This document shows positions 16,159 through 25,937 of a stretch of 64,000 nt of DNA, in pieces. Both the position numbers and the translations under genes were made by a program. This DNA comes from Candidatus Skiveiella danica. GTDB taxonomy: Bacteria; Pseudomonadota; Gammaproteobacteria; Burkholderiales; Burkholderiaceae_C. Numbering within the stretch: position 1 is the stretch's first letter; every line of letters starts with the position of its first letter. The stretch covers positions 1 to 64,000 of the forward strand of contig JADKHE010000011.1 of the NCBI GenBank assembly GCA_016721925.1, written 5' to 3'. The notes under the pieces were generated by a model, which saw only the letters and a program-made list of their open reading frames with translations, was not told the origin of the DNA and searched no databases.

Positions 16159-16341
16159 TTAGAGTACTTTGACCAGGTAGCTGATCTTGTTGATCATGCC
16201 GCGCACTGCAGGCGTATCCTGCAGTTCACTGGTGCTGTTGAGCTTACGCAGGCCGAGACCGCGGACGGTGGCACGGTGCGATTCCTTGCATCCGATCGGA
16301 CTGCGAACCAGCTGGACTTTGACGGTTTGTTGTGTAGTCAT
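16159..16341 (-). CDS. rpmD: 50S ribosomal protein L30
   Basis: 60 residues, MTTQQTVKVQLVRSPIGCKE with the L30 core RATVRGLGLRKLNSTSELQD. A GGGAG 7 nt upstream supports ATG at 16341; the in-frame TTG two codons earlier would overlap that RBS. Lies 14 nt after rpsE. Confidence 0.97.
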   Translation of the reverse strand: MTTQQTVKVQLVRSPIGCKESHRATVRGLGLRKLNSTSELQDTPAVRGMINKISYLVKVL

Positions 16342-16355
16342 ATTCAAACTCCCGT

Positions 16356-16874
16356 TCAGACGAAGAGTTCTTCGACGGTCTTGCCACGCTTGGCCGCAAC
16401 GGCAGACGCGGTGGTCGACTTGGTCAACGCATCCAGCGTGGCGCGAACCATGTTGTAGGGGTTGGAAGAGCCGTGACTCTTTGCGACGATATCGGTGATT
16501 CCCATCACTTCGAAGACGGCGCGCATCGGGCCGCCCGCAATGATGCCCGTTCCCTTGGGGGCCGGCGCCATCATCACGGATGCCGCGCCATGGTGGCCGG
16601 TTACGTTGTGATGAATAGTCCCGTTGCGCAAGGAAACCTTGTTCAGGTTACGGCGCGCTTCTTCCATGGCCTTCTGCACAGCAGCCGGCACTTCCTTGGA
16701 CTTGCCCTTGCCCATGCCAACGCGGCCATCGCCATCACCCACCACGGTCAACGCGGCGAAACCAAGAATGCGGCCGCCCTTGACGACCTTGGTCACGCGG
16801 TTGATCGCGATCATCTTTTCGCGCATGCCGTCCTCGGGACCGTCACCTTGCGCTCTTGCCTGAAATTTAGCCAT
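16356..16874 (-). CDS. rpsE: 30S ribosomal protein S5
   Basis: 172 residues. The N-terminal double-stranded RNA-binding-like domain has MIAINRVTKVVKGGRILGF and VGDGDGRVGMGKGKSKEVP; the C-terminal domain includes GTGIIAGGPMRAVFEVMGI. S5 lines the mRNA entry channel and takes part in decoding fidelity. Spacing of 17 nt to rplR and 14 nt to rpmD fits one transcript. Confidence 0.99.
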   Translation of the reverse strand: MAKFQARAQGDGPEDGMREKMIAINRVTKVVKGGRILGFAALTVVGDGDGRVGMGKGKSKEVPAAVQKAMEEARRNLNKVSLRNGTIHHNVTGHHGAASVMMAPAPKGTGIIAGGPMRAVFEVMGITDIVAKSHGSSNPYNMVRATLDALTKSTTASAVAAKRGKTVEELFV

Positions 16875-16891
16875 GTCTGTTTCCGATCCGC

Positions 16892-17260
16892 TTAGAACTG
16901 CAAGCCAGCTTCGCGCGCTGCATCGGCCAGCGCCTTGACGCGGCCGTGATACGCAAACCCGGCGCGATCAAACGCCACTTTTTCCACACCGGCGGCTTTT
17001 GCTTTTTCGGCAATGCGCTTGCCGACGGCCTGCGCTGCGGCGGCATTGCCACCTTTGCCTGCCGAACCGGTCAATGCATTGCGCACATCCGCCTCGTTGG
17101 TCGAAGCCGAAGCCAACACCTTGCTGCCGTCGCCAGAAATGACCGTGGCGTAGATGTGCAGGTTGGTACGGTTCACCGTCAGCCGCGCAATTCCTTGCTT
17201 GGCGATACGGATACGGGTTTGACGGGCCCGGCGAAGACGCTGCTCTTTCTTGGTCAACAT
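16892..17260 (-). CDS. rplR: 50S ribosomal protein L18
   Basis: 122 residues: MLTKKEQRLRRARQTRIRIA, then LTVNRTNLHIYATVISGDGS and C-terminal VAFDRAGFAYHGRVKALADA. L18 binds 5S rRNA together with L5 and L25. Eleven nt after rplF. Confidence 0.99.
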   Translation of the reverse strand: MLTKKEQRLRRARQTRIRIAKQGIARLTVNRTNLHIYATVISGDGSKVLASASTNEADVRNALTGSAGKGGNAAAAQAVGKRIAEKAKAAGVEKVAFDRAGFAYHGRVKALADAAREAGLQF

Positions 17261-17271
17261 GATGCCGCTCC

Positions 17272-17805
17272 TTATTTCTTCTTGGTCTCTTTGATCGTGA
17301 TCTTCTCATCCACATAGCGGATGCCCTTGCCCTTGTAGGGCTCCGGCGGGCGAATGGCACGAATCTCGGCAGCCACCTGGCCAACGCGCTGGCGGTCGGC
17401 GCCCTTGATCAGAATTTCCGTCGGCGACGCGGTCTGGACCGTGATGCCGGCGGGCATTTCTTTGTTGACCGGATGCGAATAACCGACGTTCAGGCTTAGC
17501 TTGGAACCCTGGGCCTGAGCCTTGTAGCCCACGCCGACCAGGCTCAGCTTCTTTTCGAAGCCTTTGCTGACACCGATCACCATGTTGTTCACGAGCTGAC
17601 GCATCGTTCCGCTCATGGCATTCGCCTCGCGGGACTCATTGGCCGGCGCAAACTTCATGACGCCAGCATCCAGCACAACATCGACCAGCGCATTACCGGC
17701 CAATTGCAAGGTACCGCCAGCACCCTTGACGCTGATCTGGTCATCCTTGATCGACACATCCACACCTGCGGGGATGGTCACTGGCATTTTTCCTACACGG
17801 GACAT
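17272..17805 (-). CDS. rplF: 50S ribosomal protein L6
   Basis: 177 residues from MSRVGKMPVTIPAGVDVSIK, two tandem L6 folds, and the signature PEPYKGKGIRYVDEKITIKE near the C-terminus. L6 sits at the base of the L7/L12 stalk and contacts the factor-binding region. 24 nt downstream of rpsH. Confidence 0.99.
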   Translation of the reverse strand: MSRVGKMPVTIPAGVDVSIKDDQISVKGAGGTLQLAGNALVDVVLDAGVMKFAPANESREANAMSGTMRQLVNNMVIGVSKGFEKKLSLVGVGYKAQAQGSKLSLNVGYSHPVNKEMPAGITVQTASPTEILIKGADRQRVGQVAAEIRAIRPPEPYKGKGIRYVDEKITIKETKKK

Positions 17806-17829
17806 TTCAGTTTCTCCTCAATGCCGCGA

Positions 17830-18225
17830 TCAGGCGACGTAGCAAAGCACTTCGCCACCGACACCGGAAGCGCGCGCCTTGCGATCGGTCATGACACCCT
17901 TGGGCGTCGTCACGATCGCCACGCCCAAGCCGTTCATCACGGAAGGGATGGCGTCGCGGCCTTTGTAGACCCGCAGTCCAGGGCGACTGACACGCTCGAT
18001 GCGCTCAATCACCGGACGACCGGCATAGTATTTCAGGGTGATTTCCAGCTCGGCCTTGCCGTCGGCAGACTTGACCTGAAAACCATCAATGTAGCCCTCG
18101 TCCTTCAGGACCTGGGCGATGGCGACCTTCACCTTGGAAGAAGGAATCTGAACCGTCGCTTTGGCAACCATCTGCGCGTTGCGAATGCGGGTCAGCAGGT
18201 CGGCAATGGGATCACTCATGCTCAT
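17830..18225 (-). CDS. rpsH: 30S ribosomal protein S8
   Basis: 131 residues beginning MSMSDPIADLLTRIRNAQMV, with C-terminal RPGLRVYKGRDAIPSVMNGL and GLGVAIVTTPKGVMTDRKAR. S8 binds helix 21 of 16S rRNA and in E. coli represses the spc operon. GGAG lies 7 nt before the first ATG (18225), favouring it over the second Met two codons later. Confidence 0.99.
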   Translation of the reverse strand: MSMSDPIADLLTRIRNAQMVAKATVQIPSSKVKVAIAQVLKDEGYIDGFQVKSADGKAELEITLKYYAGRPVIERIERVSRPGLRVYKGRDAIPSVMNGLGVAIVTTPKGVMTDRKARASGVGGEVLCYVA

Positions 18226-18242
18226 GTTAAATCTCCTGCCGA

Positions 18243-18548
18243 TTACCAGCTTGCCTTGACGATACCGGGGATATCGCCAGCAAATGCCATTTCACGGATC
18301 TTCGACCGTCCGATGCCGAACTGGCGGAAGGTTCCGCGGGCCCGGCCGGTGATTGCGCAACGGTTGCGCTGACGGGTCGGATTCGCATTGCGGGGAAGCT
18401 TCTGCAAGCCAAGACGGGCCGCAGCGCGCTCTTCATCGCTGCGCTTCGCGTCGTTGGCAGTCGCCTTCAGTTCCGCGTGTTTCTTCGCGTACTTGGCAAC
18501 CAGTTTGTCCCGCTTGAGCTCGCGCTCAATTAAAGCCATTTTTGCCAC
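18243..18548 (-). CDS. rpsN: 30S ribosomal protein S14 (zinc-free type)
   Basis: 101 residues, with the long zinc-independent form typical of proteobacteria (no CxxC pairs). The signature is RQRNRCAITGRARGTFRQFG followed by IGRSKIREMAFAGDIPGIVK. The start read as Met is a GTG at 18548 with AGGT 6-7 nt upstream; a second candidate ATG lies three codons in. Between rplE and rpsH. Confidence 0.98.
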   Translation of the reverse strand: MAKMALIERELKRDKLVAKYAKKHAELKATANDAKRSDEERAAARLGLQKLPRNANPTRQRNRCAITGRARGTFRQFGIGRSKIREMAFAGDIPGIVKASW

Positions 18549-18556
18549 AGGTCACC

Positions 18557-19096
18557 TCAGTTCTTGAACGGGAAACGGAAACCAGCGAGCAGCGCCTTGC
18601 ACTCTTCGTCGGTCTTGGCCGTTGTCGTGATGCTGATATTGAGACCACGCAAGGCATCCACCTTGTCATACTCAATCTCAGGGAAAATGATCTGCTCCTT
18701 GACGCCGACGTTGTAGTTGCCGCGTCCATCGAATGCACGACCGGAAATACCCCGGAAGTCACGCACGCGCGGCAGGGCGACCGTCACGAAGCGATCCAGA
18801 AACTCATACATCTGCACGCCACGCAGGGTGACCATGCAACCGATCGCCTGGCCTTCGCGGATCTTGAACCCGGCGATGGCTTTCTTGGCCTTGGTCACCA
18901 CCGGCTTCTGGCCGGCAATCTTGGTCAGATCGCTCACCGCGTTGTCCATGACCTTCTTGTCGGCAACCGCCTCGCTCACACCCATATTGAGCGTGATTTT
19001 GGACAGGCGCGGAACCTGCATGGGCGACTTGTAGCCAAACTTGGCCATCAATTCGGGCGCGATCTTTTCGCGATAGATTTGCTGCAGTCGAGCCAT
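18557..19096 (-). CDS. rplE: 50S ribosomal protein L5
   Basis: 179 residues from MARLQQIYREKIAPELMAKF, with the L5 body VPRLSKITLNMGVSEAVADK and RDFRGISGRAFDGRGNYNVG. L5 binds 5S rRNA and contacts P-site tRNA. Two ATGs are available (19102 and 19096). The second matches the usual N-terminus and has better spacing from AAGGTGG; the first would overlap the rplX stop by 4 nt. Confidence 0.98.
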   Translation of the reverse strand: MARLQQIYREKIAPELMAKFGYKSPMQVPRLSKITLNMGVSEAVADKKVMDNAVSDLTKIAGQKPVVTKAKKAIAGFKIREGQAIGCMVTLRGVQMYEFLDRFVTVALPRVRDFRGISGRAFDGRGNYNVGVKEQIIFPEIEYDKVDALRGLNISITTTAKTDEECKALLAGFRFPFKN

Positions 19097-19098
19097 GG

Positions 19099-19419
19099 TC
19101 ATGCCACCTTGATTTCTTCGCCGCTGGACTTGAAAACGCGCACGCGCTTGCCGTCAGCCAGCAGTTTGATACCCACGCGATCCGCCTTGCCAGTGGCCGC
19201 ATTGAAAATCGCGACGTTGGACTGGTGAATGGGCATGGCCTTTTGCACGATGCCGCCCGGCGCACCCTTGAGGGGGTTGGGCTTGGTGTGCTTCTTCACC
19301 ATGTTGATACCGTCAATCACCAGCATCGAGTCGTCCTTGCGCAGCGAAACCTTGCCACGCTTGCCCTTGTCACGCCCGGTGATCACGATGACTTCGTCGC
19401 CTTTGCGAATCTTGTTCAT
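19099..19419 (-). CDS. rplX: 50S ribosomal protein L24
   Basis: 106 residues. The KOW motif KGDEVIVITGRDKGKRGKV stands at the N-terminus, followed by NMVKKHTKPNPLKGAPGGIV. L24 initiates 50S assembly by binding the 5' end of 23S rRNA. 9 nt downstream of rplN and overlapping or abutting rplE. Confidence 0.99.
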   Translation of the reverse strand: MNKIRKGDEVIVITGRDKGKRGKVSLRKDDSMLVIDGINMVKKHTKPNPLKGAPGGIVQKAMPIHQSNVAIFNAATGKADRVGIKLLADGKRVRVFKSSGEEIKVA

Positions 19420-19428
19420 GACGTGTCC

Positions 19429-19797
19429 TTACAGAACTTCAGGAGCGAGGGACACGATCTTCATGAACTTCTCGGTGCGCAGTTCACGCGTCACCGGGCC
19501 GAAGATACGGGTACCGATAGGCTCCAACTTGGCATTCAGCAAGACCGCTGCATTGCCGTCGAATTTGACCAGGGAGCCGTCGCTGCGACGGATGCCCTTG
19601 GCCGTGCGCACCACCACAGCGCTGTAGACCTCGCCTTTTTTGACGCGGCCACGCGGAGCGGCTTCCTTGATGCTGACCTTGATGATGTCGCCCACACTGG
19701 CGTAGCGACGCTTGGAGCCGCCCAGCACCTTGATGCACAACACGGACTTGGCGCCCGTGTTGTCGGCGACGTCTAACCGAGATTCTGTCTGGATCAT
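19429..19797 (-). CDS. rplN: 50S ribosomal protein L14
   Basis: 122 residues: MIQTESRLDVADNTGAKSVL, then VLGGSKRRYASVGDIIKVSI and FDGNAAVLLNAKLEPIGTRI. L14 contacts 16S rRNA at an intersubunit bridge. It is the first gene of this ribosomal block, with its own promoter about 145 nt upstream; rpsQ and the S10 genes are not adjacent. Confidence 0.99.
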   Translation of the reverse strand: MIQTESRLDVADNTGAKSVLCIKVLGGSKRRYASVGDIIKVSIKEAAPRGRVKKGEVYSAVVVRTAKGIRRSDGSLVKFDGNAAVLLNAKLEPIGTRIFGPVTRELRTEKFMKIVSLAPEVL

Positions 19798-19938
19798 TTT
19801 TCAATATTCCCAACTTGCACCCGGCGCACCCCGCAAGCGGAGAACATCGGATCAGTCTTGGGCCCGTCGTCCACGCCATGAACCACTCACGGCGTTTTTG
19901 CTGGGCAGAAACTTGCGCCTTTTCAAGCGAAGCCTCGA

Positions 19939-19967
19939 ATTATGGCAAACCTCAAACGACCTGTCAA
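19939..19967 (-). promoter_or_regulatory. Sigma-70 promoter of the rplN-rplQ operon
   Basis: On the minus strand TTGACA (complement 19962-19967), a 17-bp spacer, then CATAAT (complement 19939-19944): a near-consensus promoter. It sits immediately after the glpD stop. The leader to rplN is about 135 nt and contains small inverted repeats such as CCGC/GCGG and CCCAA/TTGGG. Confidence 0.88.
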
Positions 19968-19973
19968 GCGTCT

Positions 19974-21573
19974 TCAGGCCGGCAGGTGAAGATATTTCGC
20001 CGCAAGGGCTTCAAAAGCCGCAATTTCAGGGTCGCGGCCGGATTCTTCTGCGACGATCGCGCCCACCGCCGGCGCCAGGCTGCACGCCAGGCGCGCATCC
20101 AGAAACAGCAACCTGACCCGACGCGCGAGCACATCCTCAACCGTGCGGGCGTATTCGTGGCGAACGGCAAATCGCACCATGGCCTCTGTCAGCCCACCAC
20201 CAAGTTGCCGTCCGGAGCCGGGCAAAGCCTCGACGAACGCGGCCTCGCGGCCGTAGACCGACAGATCGCTCGCCTGGCTCAACGGATGCCGGCCGCTGGC
20301 ACCGGCATCGGCGCCGACGAGCAACTGCTTGAGCGTGGCACCACCCGGGCGGTGGGGCAGCAGGGCATCCGCCATGCATTTGCTAAGGACATCCTCGGCC
20401 ATGGCGCGGTACGTGGTCCATTTGCCGCCAGTGACCGTCACCAGGCCACTGCGGCTCACCAGCACAGTGTGTTCCCGGCTCAAGGCCTTGGTGCCGTCGT
20501 CGCTGGCTTCGGCGGGTTTGACCAATGGACGCAGCCCGACCCAGCAGCTGCGGACATCCGCACGCTGCGGCGCCCGGCGCAGGTAGCGCGCCGACTCATT
20601 CAGGATGAAGGCGACTTCGTGTCCGAACGGTTCGGGCTCAAGCGCCAGATCATGGCGAGGCGTGTCCGTCGTGCCCAGGATGAGCTTGCCCAGCCAGGGC
20701 ACAGCGAACAGCACCCGGCCGTCCCGCGTCTTGGGTACCAGGAGCGCATGGTCGCCGGGCAGGAACTCGCGATCGACGACCAAGTGCACGCCCTGGCTCG
20801 GCGCCACCATGGGCCGTGCAGGCCGCCCGAGCGCATCGCCGTCCATCTGGCGCAAGCCGTCCACCCAGACCCCCGTGGCATTGATGACGCACCGGGCCCG
20901 CACGTTCAGGGCCTCCCGCGTTTCGGTGTCCTCGCAAGTCAACCCCACCACTTTGCCGGCATTGTGAATCAGCCCCTTCACCTCGCAGTGGTTGATGACC
21001 AGAGCGCCCTGAGCCGCAGCCGTTCGCGCCAGCGCCAGGGCGACGCGCGCATCATCGAACTGACCGTCCCAGTATTTCACGCCGCCGACCAGGCCGGCAG
21101 GCTGCACGCCCGGCAGACATTGCAGCGTCTGATGCCGACTCAGGAACTCCGGTGCGGCCCAAGCCGTGGCTGCCGGCCAGCAGGTCGTAGATCTTGAGCC
21201 CGATGCCATAAAAGGGCACTTCCCACCATTGATAGGAGGGCATGACGAAGGCCAGTGGCTGCGCCAGATGGGGCGCGTTGTGCAGGAGACGGGTGCGCTC
21301 GTGCAACGCTTCCGTGACCAGCGGAACGTTGCCCTGCGCCAGATAGCGCACCCCGCCATGGACCAGTTTGGTGGCTCGGGACGAGGTGCCTGCGGCAAAG
21401 TCACGCGACTCCACCAGCACCACGCTGAAGCCGCGCATGGCGGCGTCCAGCGCAACGCCCAGTCCGGTCGCGCCGCCGCCGATGATCGCGAGATCCCAGA
21501 CCCGCTCTTCGCGCAGCGCAGCCAGAAGGTCTTCGCGCCGCGTGAGCCGGGGCGCGTCCTTGTTGGAGGTCAT
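19974..21573 (-). pseudogene. glpD: Aerobic glycerol-3-phosphate dehydrogenase, single-base frameshift
   Basis: FAD enzyme oxidising glycerol-3-phosphate to dihydroxyacetone phosphate at the membrane. The N-terminal frame (from ATG 21573) carries the FAD-binding WDLAIIGGGATGLGVALDAA and VLVESRDFAAGTSSRATKLV, and runs to LAGSHGLGR. The rest continues in another frame with EFLSRHQTLQCLPGV to the C-terminus AALAAKYLHLPA, including GGKWTTYRAMAEDV. One extra base near 21149-21152 (ACCGGAG where ACCGAG would keep frame) separates them. Corrected length is about 532 residues, normal for GlpD. It follows glpK with a 2-nt gap. Either a real inactivating mutation or a sequence error; three similar single-base events in the window favour error. 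Confidence 0.9.
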
Positions 21574-21575
21574 GT

Positions 21576-23078
21576 TCAGTGCTCCACCCATCCCCTGGAA
21601 CGCTCGACCGCCTGCCGCCAACGCGCCAGGCGCCGCGAGCGTTCGCTGTCCGGCAAAGAGGGCTCAAAACGCCGGTCTGTGGCCCAGCGCGCAGTAATTT
21701 CGTCGGCGCCGCCCCAGAAGCCGGTCGCGAGCCCGGCCAGGCACGCGGCCCCCAGGGCCGTGGTTTCCGTGACCCGGGGCCTAACAACCGGAACGCCCAG
21801 AAAATCAGCCTGCATCTGCATCAGCAGGTCGCTGCGGCTGGCGCCACCGTCCACGCGAAGCTCTTTCAGTTCGATGCCCGAATCCTTGGCCATGGCGCCG
21901 AACACGTCGGCCGTCTGCAGTGCGATCGCCTCCAGCGCGGCACGCGCGATGTGGGCGCGGGTGGTCCCCCGTGTCATGCCCACCAGGGTGCCGCGCGCAT
22001 GACCATCCCAGTCCGGCGTGCCGAGCCCGGCAAACGCCGGCACCAGGTAGACGTCCCCGGTATCCGCAACACTGGCCGCCAGGGGCCCCACTTCGTCGGC
22101 AGCCTGAATGATCTGCAGACCGTCGCGCAGCCATTGGACCGTCGCGCCGGCCATGAATACCGAGCCCTCCAGCGCATAGGCGGTCCGATGCGGCGCCCCC
22201 TTCGGGCCTTGCCAGGCCACGGTCGTCAACAGCTGATGCCGGCTGGACACCGGCGATTCGCCGGTGTTCATCAGCATGAAGCAGCCCGTCCCATAGGTGT
22301 TCTTGGCCATGCCTGGCGCAAAGCAGGCCTGCCCGAACAGGGCGGCCTGTTGGTCTCCTGCCAGCCCGGCGATGGGCACGGGCGCACCCAGCAGGCCAGG
22401 CTCGGTCTCGCCCAGCACCCCGCTGGACGGCACGACCTGGGGCAACACGGAGGCCGGGATGTCGAACAGGCGCAGCAAGGCCGGGTCCCAGCGCAGAGTC
22501 TGCAGGTTGAACAACAGGGTGCGCGAGGCGTTGCTGGCATCGGTGGCATGGACCCGCCCGCCCGTCAGCTTCCAGACCAGCCAGCTGTCCACGGTGCCGA
22601 AGGCCAGTTCGCCCCGGTCGGCGCGCGCCCGTGCGCCAGGCACCTGGTCCAGCAGCCACGCGAGTTTTGTGGCCGAGAAATAGGCATCGGGCAGCAGGCC
22701 GGTCCTTTCCTGGATCCATCCGGCCTTGCCCTTGGCGCGAAGCGCCGCGCAGACGCCGGCTGTGCGCCGGTCCTGCCAGACGATGGCCGGCGCCACGGGT
22801 TCACCCGTCCGCCGGTCCCAGAGCACCGTGGTTTCTCGCTGATTCGTGACCCCGATGGCGGCCACTTGACTGGCACCAACCCCTTGCCGGGCCAGCACGT
22901 CCTGCATCACGCCGAGCTGGGTCTGCCAGATCTCGGTCGCGTCATGCTCCACCCAGCCCGGCTGGGGAAAAGACTGCCTGAACTCCCGCTGCGCCGTGGC
23001 CACGACGTGCCCGTCGCGGTCGAACAGAATGGCGCGTGAACTGGTGGTGCCCTGGTCGAGGGAAAGAATGAAGTCCAT
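21576..23078 (-). CDS. glpK: Glycerol kinase
   Basis: 500 residues from ATG at 23078 (MDFILSLDQGTTSSRAILFD), the FGGY-kinase N-terminus. Also visible are GVTNQRETTVLWDRRTGEPV, SGGRVHATDASNASRTLLFN-like text around residue 160, and the C-terminal ATP-binding KELRVDGGASRSDLLMQMQA. It phosphorylates glycerol to glycerol-3-phosphate, which GlpD then oxidises. Its stop is 2 nt from the glpD start, so the two form an operon. Divergent from proC across about 100 nt. No glpF or glpR is seen nearby. Confidence 0.97.
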   Translation of the reverse strand: MDFILSLDQGTTSSRAILFDRDGHVVATAQREFRQSFPQPGWVEHDATEIWQTQLGVMQDVLARQGVGASQVAAIGVTNQRETTVLWDRRTGEPVAPAIVWQDRRTAGVCAALRAKGKAGWIQERTGLLPDAYFSATKLAWLLDQVPGARARADRGELAFGTVDSWLVWKLTGGRVHATDASNASRTLLFNLQTLRWDPALLRLFDIPASVLPQVVPSSGVLGETEPGLLGAPVPIAGLAGDQQAALFGQACFAPGMAKNTYGTGCFMLMNTGESPVSSRHQLLTTVAWQGPKGAPHRTAYALEGSVFMAGATVQWLRDGLQIIQAADEVGPLAASVADTGDVYLVPAFAGLGTPDWDGHARGTLVGMTRGTTRAHIARAALEAIALQTADVFGAMAKDSGIELKELRVDGGASRSDLLMQMQADFLGVPVVRPRVTETTALGAACLAGLATGFWGGADEITARWATDRRFEPSLPDSERSRRLARWRQAVERSRGWVEH

Positions 23079-23179
23079 GGTCGGCAAGCGTACCGCAAAG
23101 GCCTGCACCGATCCAGCGGACAGACCCCGCCAAACGCCAATCTTGGTACAGTCGCCGCCAGCACCCCACGCGCATCACC

Positions 23180-23992
<813 letters not shown>

Positions 23993-24098
23993 CCTGAGTG
24001 CCACCCCGCTGGCCGCTGCGTGTGCTGCGCTGCCCTGCGAGGGGCTGGCCTTGCTTGGGGCGGCCCGGCGCCGCGGCCGATGCGCCGGCTGAAATCCG

Positions 24099-24956
24099 TC
24101 AGGCGAACCGGTCCGACAGCGCGATGCCGGTGAAAACAGTAAAGCCTAGCCAGTGATTCAGACGAAACGCCTTGAAACAGCCCTCCCGATGGCGCGACCG
24201 GATCAGCGAGTAGTGCCAGACCACCTGTGCGAGCGCAGCCGAGATAGCTATCATAAAAATAGCTGAAAACGACCATTTCATGCCGGGAAAAGCCCAAAAA
24301 ATGAGGAAAACCAGGTAAAAAACCATCACGGCCGCCACGTCGAAGCGTCCCAGCGTGATGGCCGAGGTCTTCATGCCGATGCGCAGGTCGTCGTCACGGT
24401 CCACCATCGCGTACTCGGTGTCGTAGGCCAGCACCCAGAACAGGTTGCCCGCCAACAGCCACCAGGCCAGCCAGGGCACCTCGCCGGTCACTGCGGAAAA
24501 CGCCATCGGGATTCCGAAGCTGAACGCCACGCCCAGCACCGCCTGCGGCATCGAAACAAAGCGCTTGGCATAGGGATAGGCAAGAGTAATGGCGAGCGCC
24601 GCGAACGACCAGGCCACCGTTTCCTGATTGGTGGTCAGCACCAGCGCAAACGCCGCCAACGCAAGCACCGCGCCCACGGCCAGCGCCTCCGTCACACCCA
24701 CCTTGCCACTGGTAACCGGCCGCTGGGCGGTGCGCTTGACGTGGCGGTCGAACTCGCGGTCGGCCACATCGTTGATGCAGCAGCCGGCGCTGCGCATCAG
24801 GATGGTGCCGAGCGTGAACACGGCCAGCAGGTGCCATCCGGGAAACCCGCCGGAGGCGATCCACAGCGCCGACAGCGTCGGCCACAGCAGCAGCAGCCAG
24901 CCCGCCGGGCGGTTCCAGCGGATCAGGTCCAGGTACAGGTGCAGCCGCTCGCCCAT
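24099..24956 (-). CDS. ubiA: 4-hydroxybenzoate polyprenyltransferase
   Basis: 285 residues with 8-9 membrane helices. It attaches the polyprenyl tail to 4-hydroxybenzoate in ubiquinone synthesis. The first Asp-rich motif is INDVADREFDRHVKRT (residues 61-76) and the second AYDTEYAMVDRDDDLRIG. ATG at 24956 starts MGERLHLYLDLIRWNRPAGW; longer in-frame extension is Gly/Pro-rich and unlike the family. Residues about 219-237, in a predicted helix, are encoded by antisense repeat copy B. The DyP-type peroxidase gene ends 5 nt upstream. Confidence 0.97.
   Translation of the reverse strand: MGERLHLYLDLIRWNRPAGWLLLLWPTLSALWIASGGFPGWHLLAVFTLGTILMRSAGCCINDVADREFDRHVKRTAQRPVTSGKVGVTEALAVGAVLALAAFALVLTTNQETVAWSFAALAITLAYPYAKRFVSMPQAVLGVAFSFGIPMAFSAVTGEVPWLAWWLLAGNLFWVLAYDTEYAMVDRDDDLRIGMKTSAITLGRFDVAAVMVFYLVFLIFWAFPGMKWSFSAIFMIAISAALAQVVWHYSLIRSRHREGCFKAFRLNHWLGFTVFTGIALSDRFA
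24246..24301 (+). repeat. Interspersed repeat copy B (inside ubiA)
   Basis: AGCTAT-N6-AATAGCT palindrome, an 8-nt spacer ending in CG, ACCATTTCATGCCGGGAA, then an A-rich end. It lies antisense within ubiA, where it encodes part of a hydrophobic helix without breaking the frame. Confidence 0.75.
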
Positions 24957-24961
24957 GCGCG

Positions 24962-25870
24962 TCACAGGCCCACTTGGCGCAGATCCAGCCGCATGCCCGT
25001 CGCCTCCTGGCGCACCGGCGGGCACCAGAAAAAGGCGCCGGTGACCGGCCGGGATATCTGGAACATCGCATCGACGATGCCATCGTCCAGGCCCGCCATG
25101 CGCCGCATCTGCGCCTCGAAGGCATCGAAGGACTTGCCGAAGGCGACGAACATCAGCCCGGCCTGATGGTCCAGCGCCCAGGGCATGGAGCGGCGCAGCA
25201 CGAAGGCCTCGGGTTTGAAGCTCTCCTGCGCGGTGCGTTTGACGTGGGCGGAAGCCGGCGCGTCGTCCAGTTCGTGGTTGTCGCGGCGCCGCCGCCCGAC
25301 CATGTTGTCCTGCTCCCGCGTCCCCATGGCTTCAAAAGCGTCCAGGTCGTGCACCCACTGCTGCACGGCCACGAAGCTGGAGCCATTCTGGCCGGCGCCC
25401 TGGCGATGGGCCAGCGCGGCCTTTTCGGCCGCCGCATCCTCCGGGTTCTCCGTGCCATCCTCATAGCCGGTCAGGTCGCGGCCGTGGCCATTGGGTCCAC
25501 GGCCATGGCGGAAAGCCTCGATCACACGATCCAGCCGCAGTGCCGGTGCCAGCGCTTTTTCGATCGCGCGCGTGGCATGCACCAGCTTGCCGCGATCGGT
25601 GCCACGCAGCCAGCACCACAGGGCGGTGGGGGTGGCGGGCACCTCGACCCCGGGCCCCTTCAAGGCCGCAAAGGCGCGCAGGCCCGGCACCGTGGCCCCC
25701 AACGCGGCGACCACATCCGGACCGATGCCGACCACGGCATGCGGTCCGTCGACCAGTGGCGCCAGGCGCATTAGGGCTTCGCGCAAGGCGGACGGCTGCT
25801 TGGGCGTGAAGAACAGGTAGCGCCCCTGCGGCGGGACCGGCGCGAGGATGCCGGGTTGTGCGGTTTTCAT
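24962..25870 (-). CDS. DyP-type haem peroxidase
   Basis: 302 residues from MKTAQPGILAPVPPQGRYLF (ATG 25870). The diagnostic GYEDGTENP motif (135-143) supplies the catalytic Asp138, the proximal haem ligand is probably His209 in SAHVKRTAQES, and Arg in the C-terminal half follows the family. A ferredoxin-like two-domain haem peroxidase using H2O2. No Tat signal is visible, so it is cytoplasmic or encapsulin-type; no encapsulin gene is in the window. Sits between oxyR and ubiA, which fits peroxide control. Confidence 0.92.
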   Translation of the reverse strand: MKTAQPGILAPVPPQGRYLFFTPKQPSALREALMRLAPLVDGPHAVVGIGPDVVAALGATVPGLRAFAALKGPGVEVPATPTALWCWLRGTDRGKLVHATRAIEKALAPALRLDRVIEAFRHGRGPNGHGRDLTGYEDGTENPEDAAAEKAALAHRQGAGQNGSSFVAVQQWVHDLDAFEAMGTREQDNMVGRRRRDNHELDDAPASAHVKRTAQESFKPEAFVLRRSMPWALDHQAGLMFVAFGKSFDAFEAQMRRMAGLDDGIVDAMFQISRPVTGAFFWCPPVRQEATGMRLDLRQVGL

Positions 25871-25937
25871 GGACAGGTTCCAGCAGAAATGACGGATGGG
25901 CTGAATGTGCACCGTTCGATCACAGCAACAACTCCGC

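Noticed and set aside
21140..21160. Programmed +1 frameshift in glpD
   Set aside because: No slippery sequence or stimulatory structure is evident, and three other genes show comparable single-base errors.
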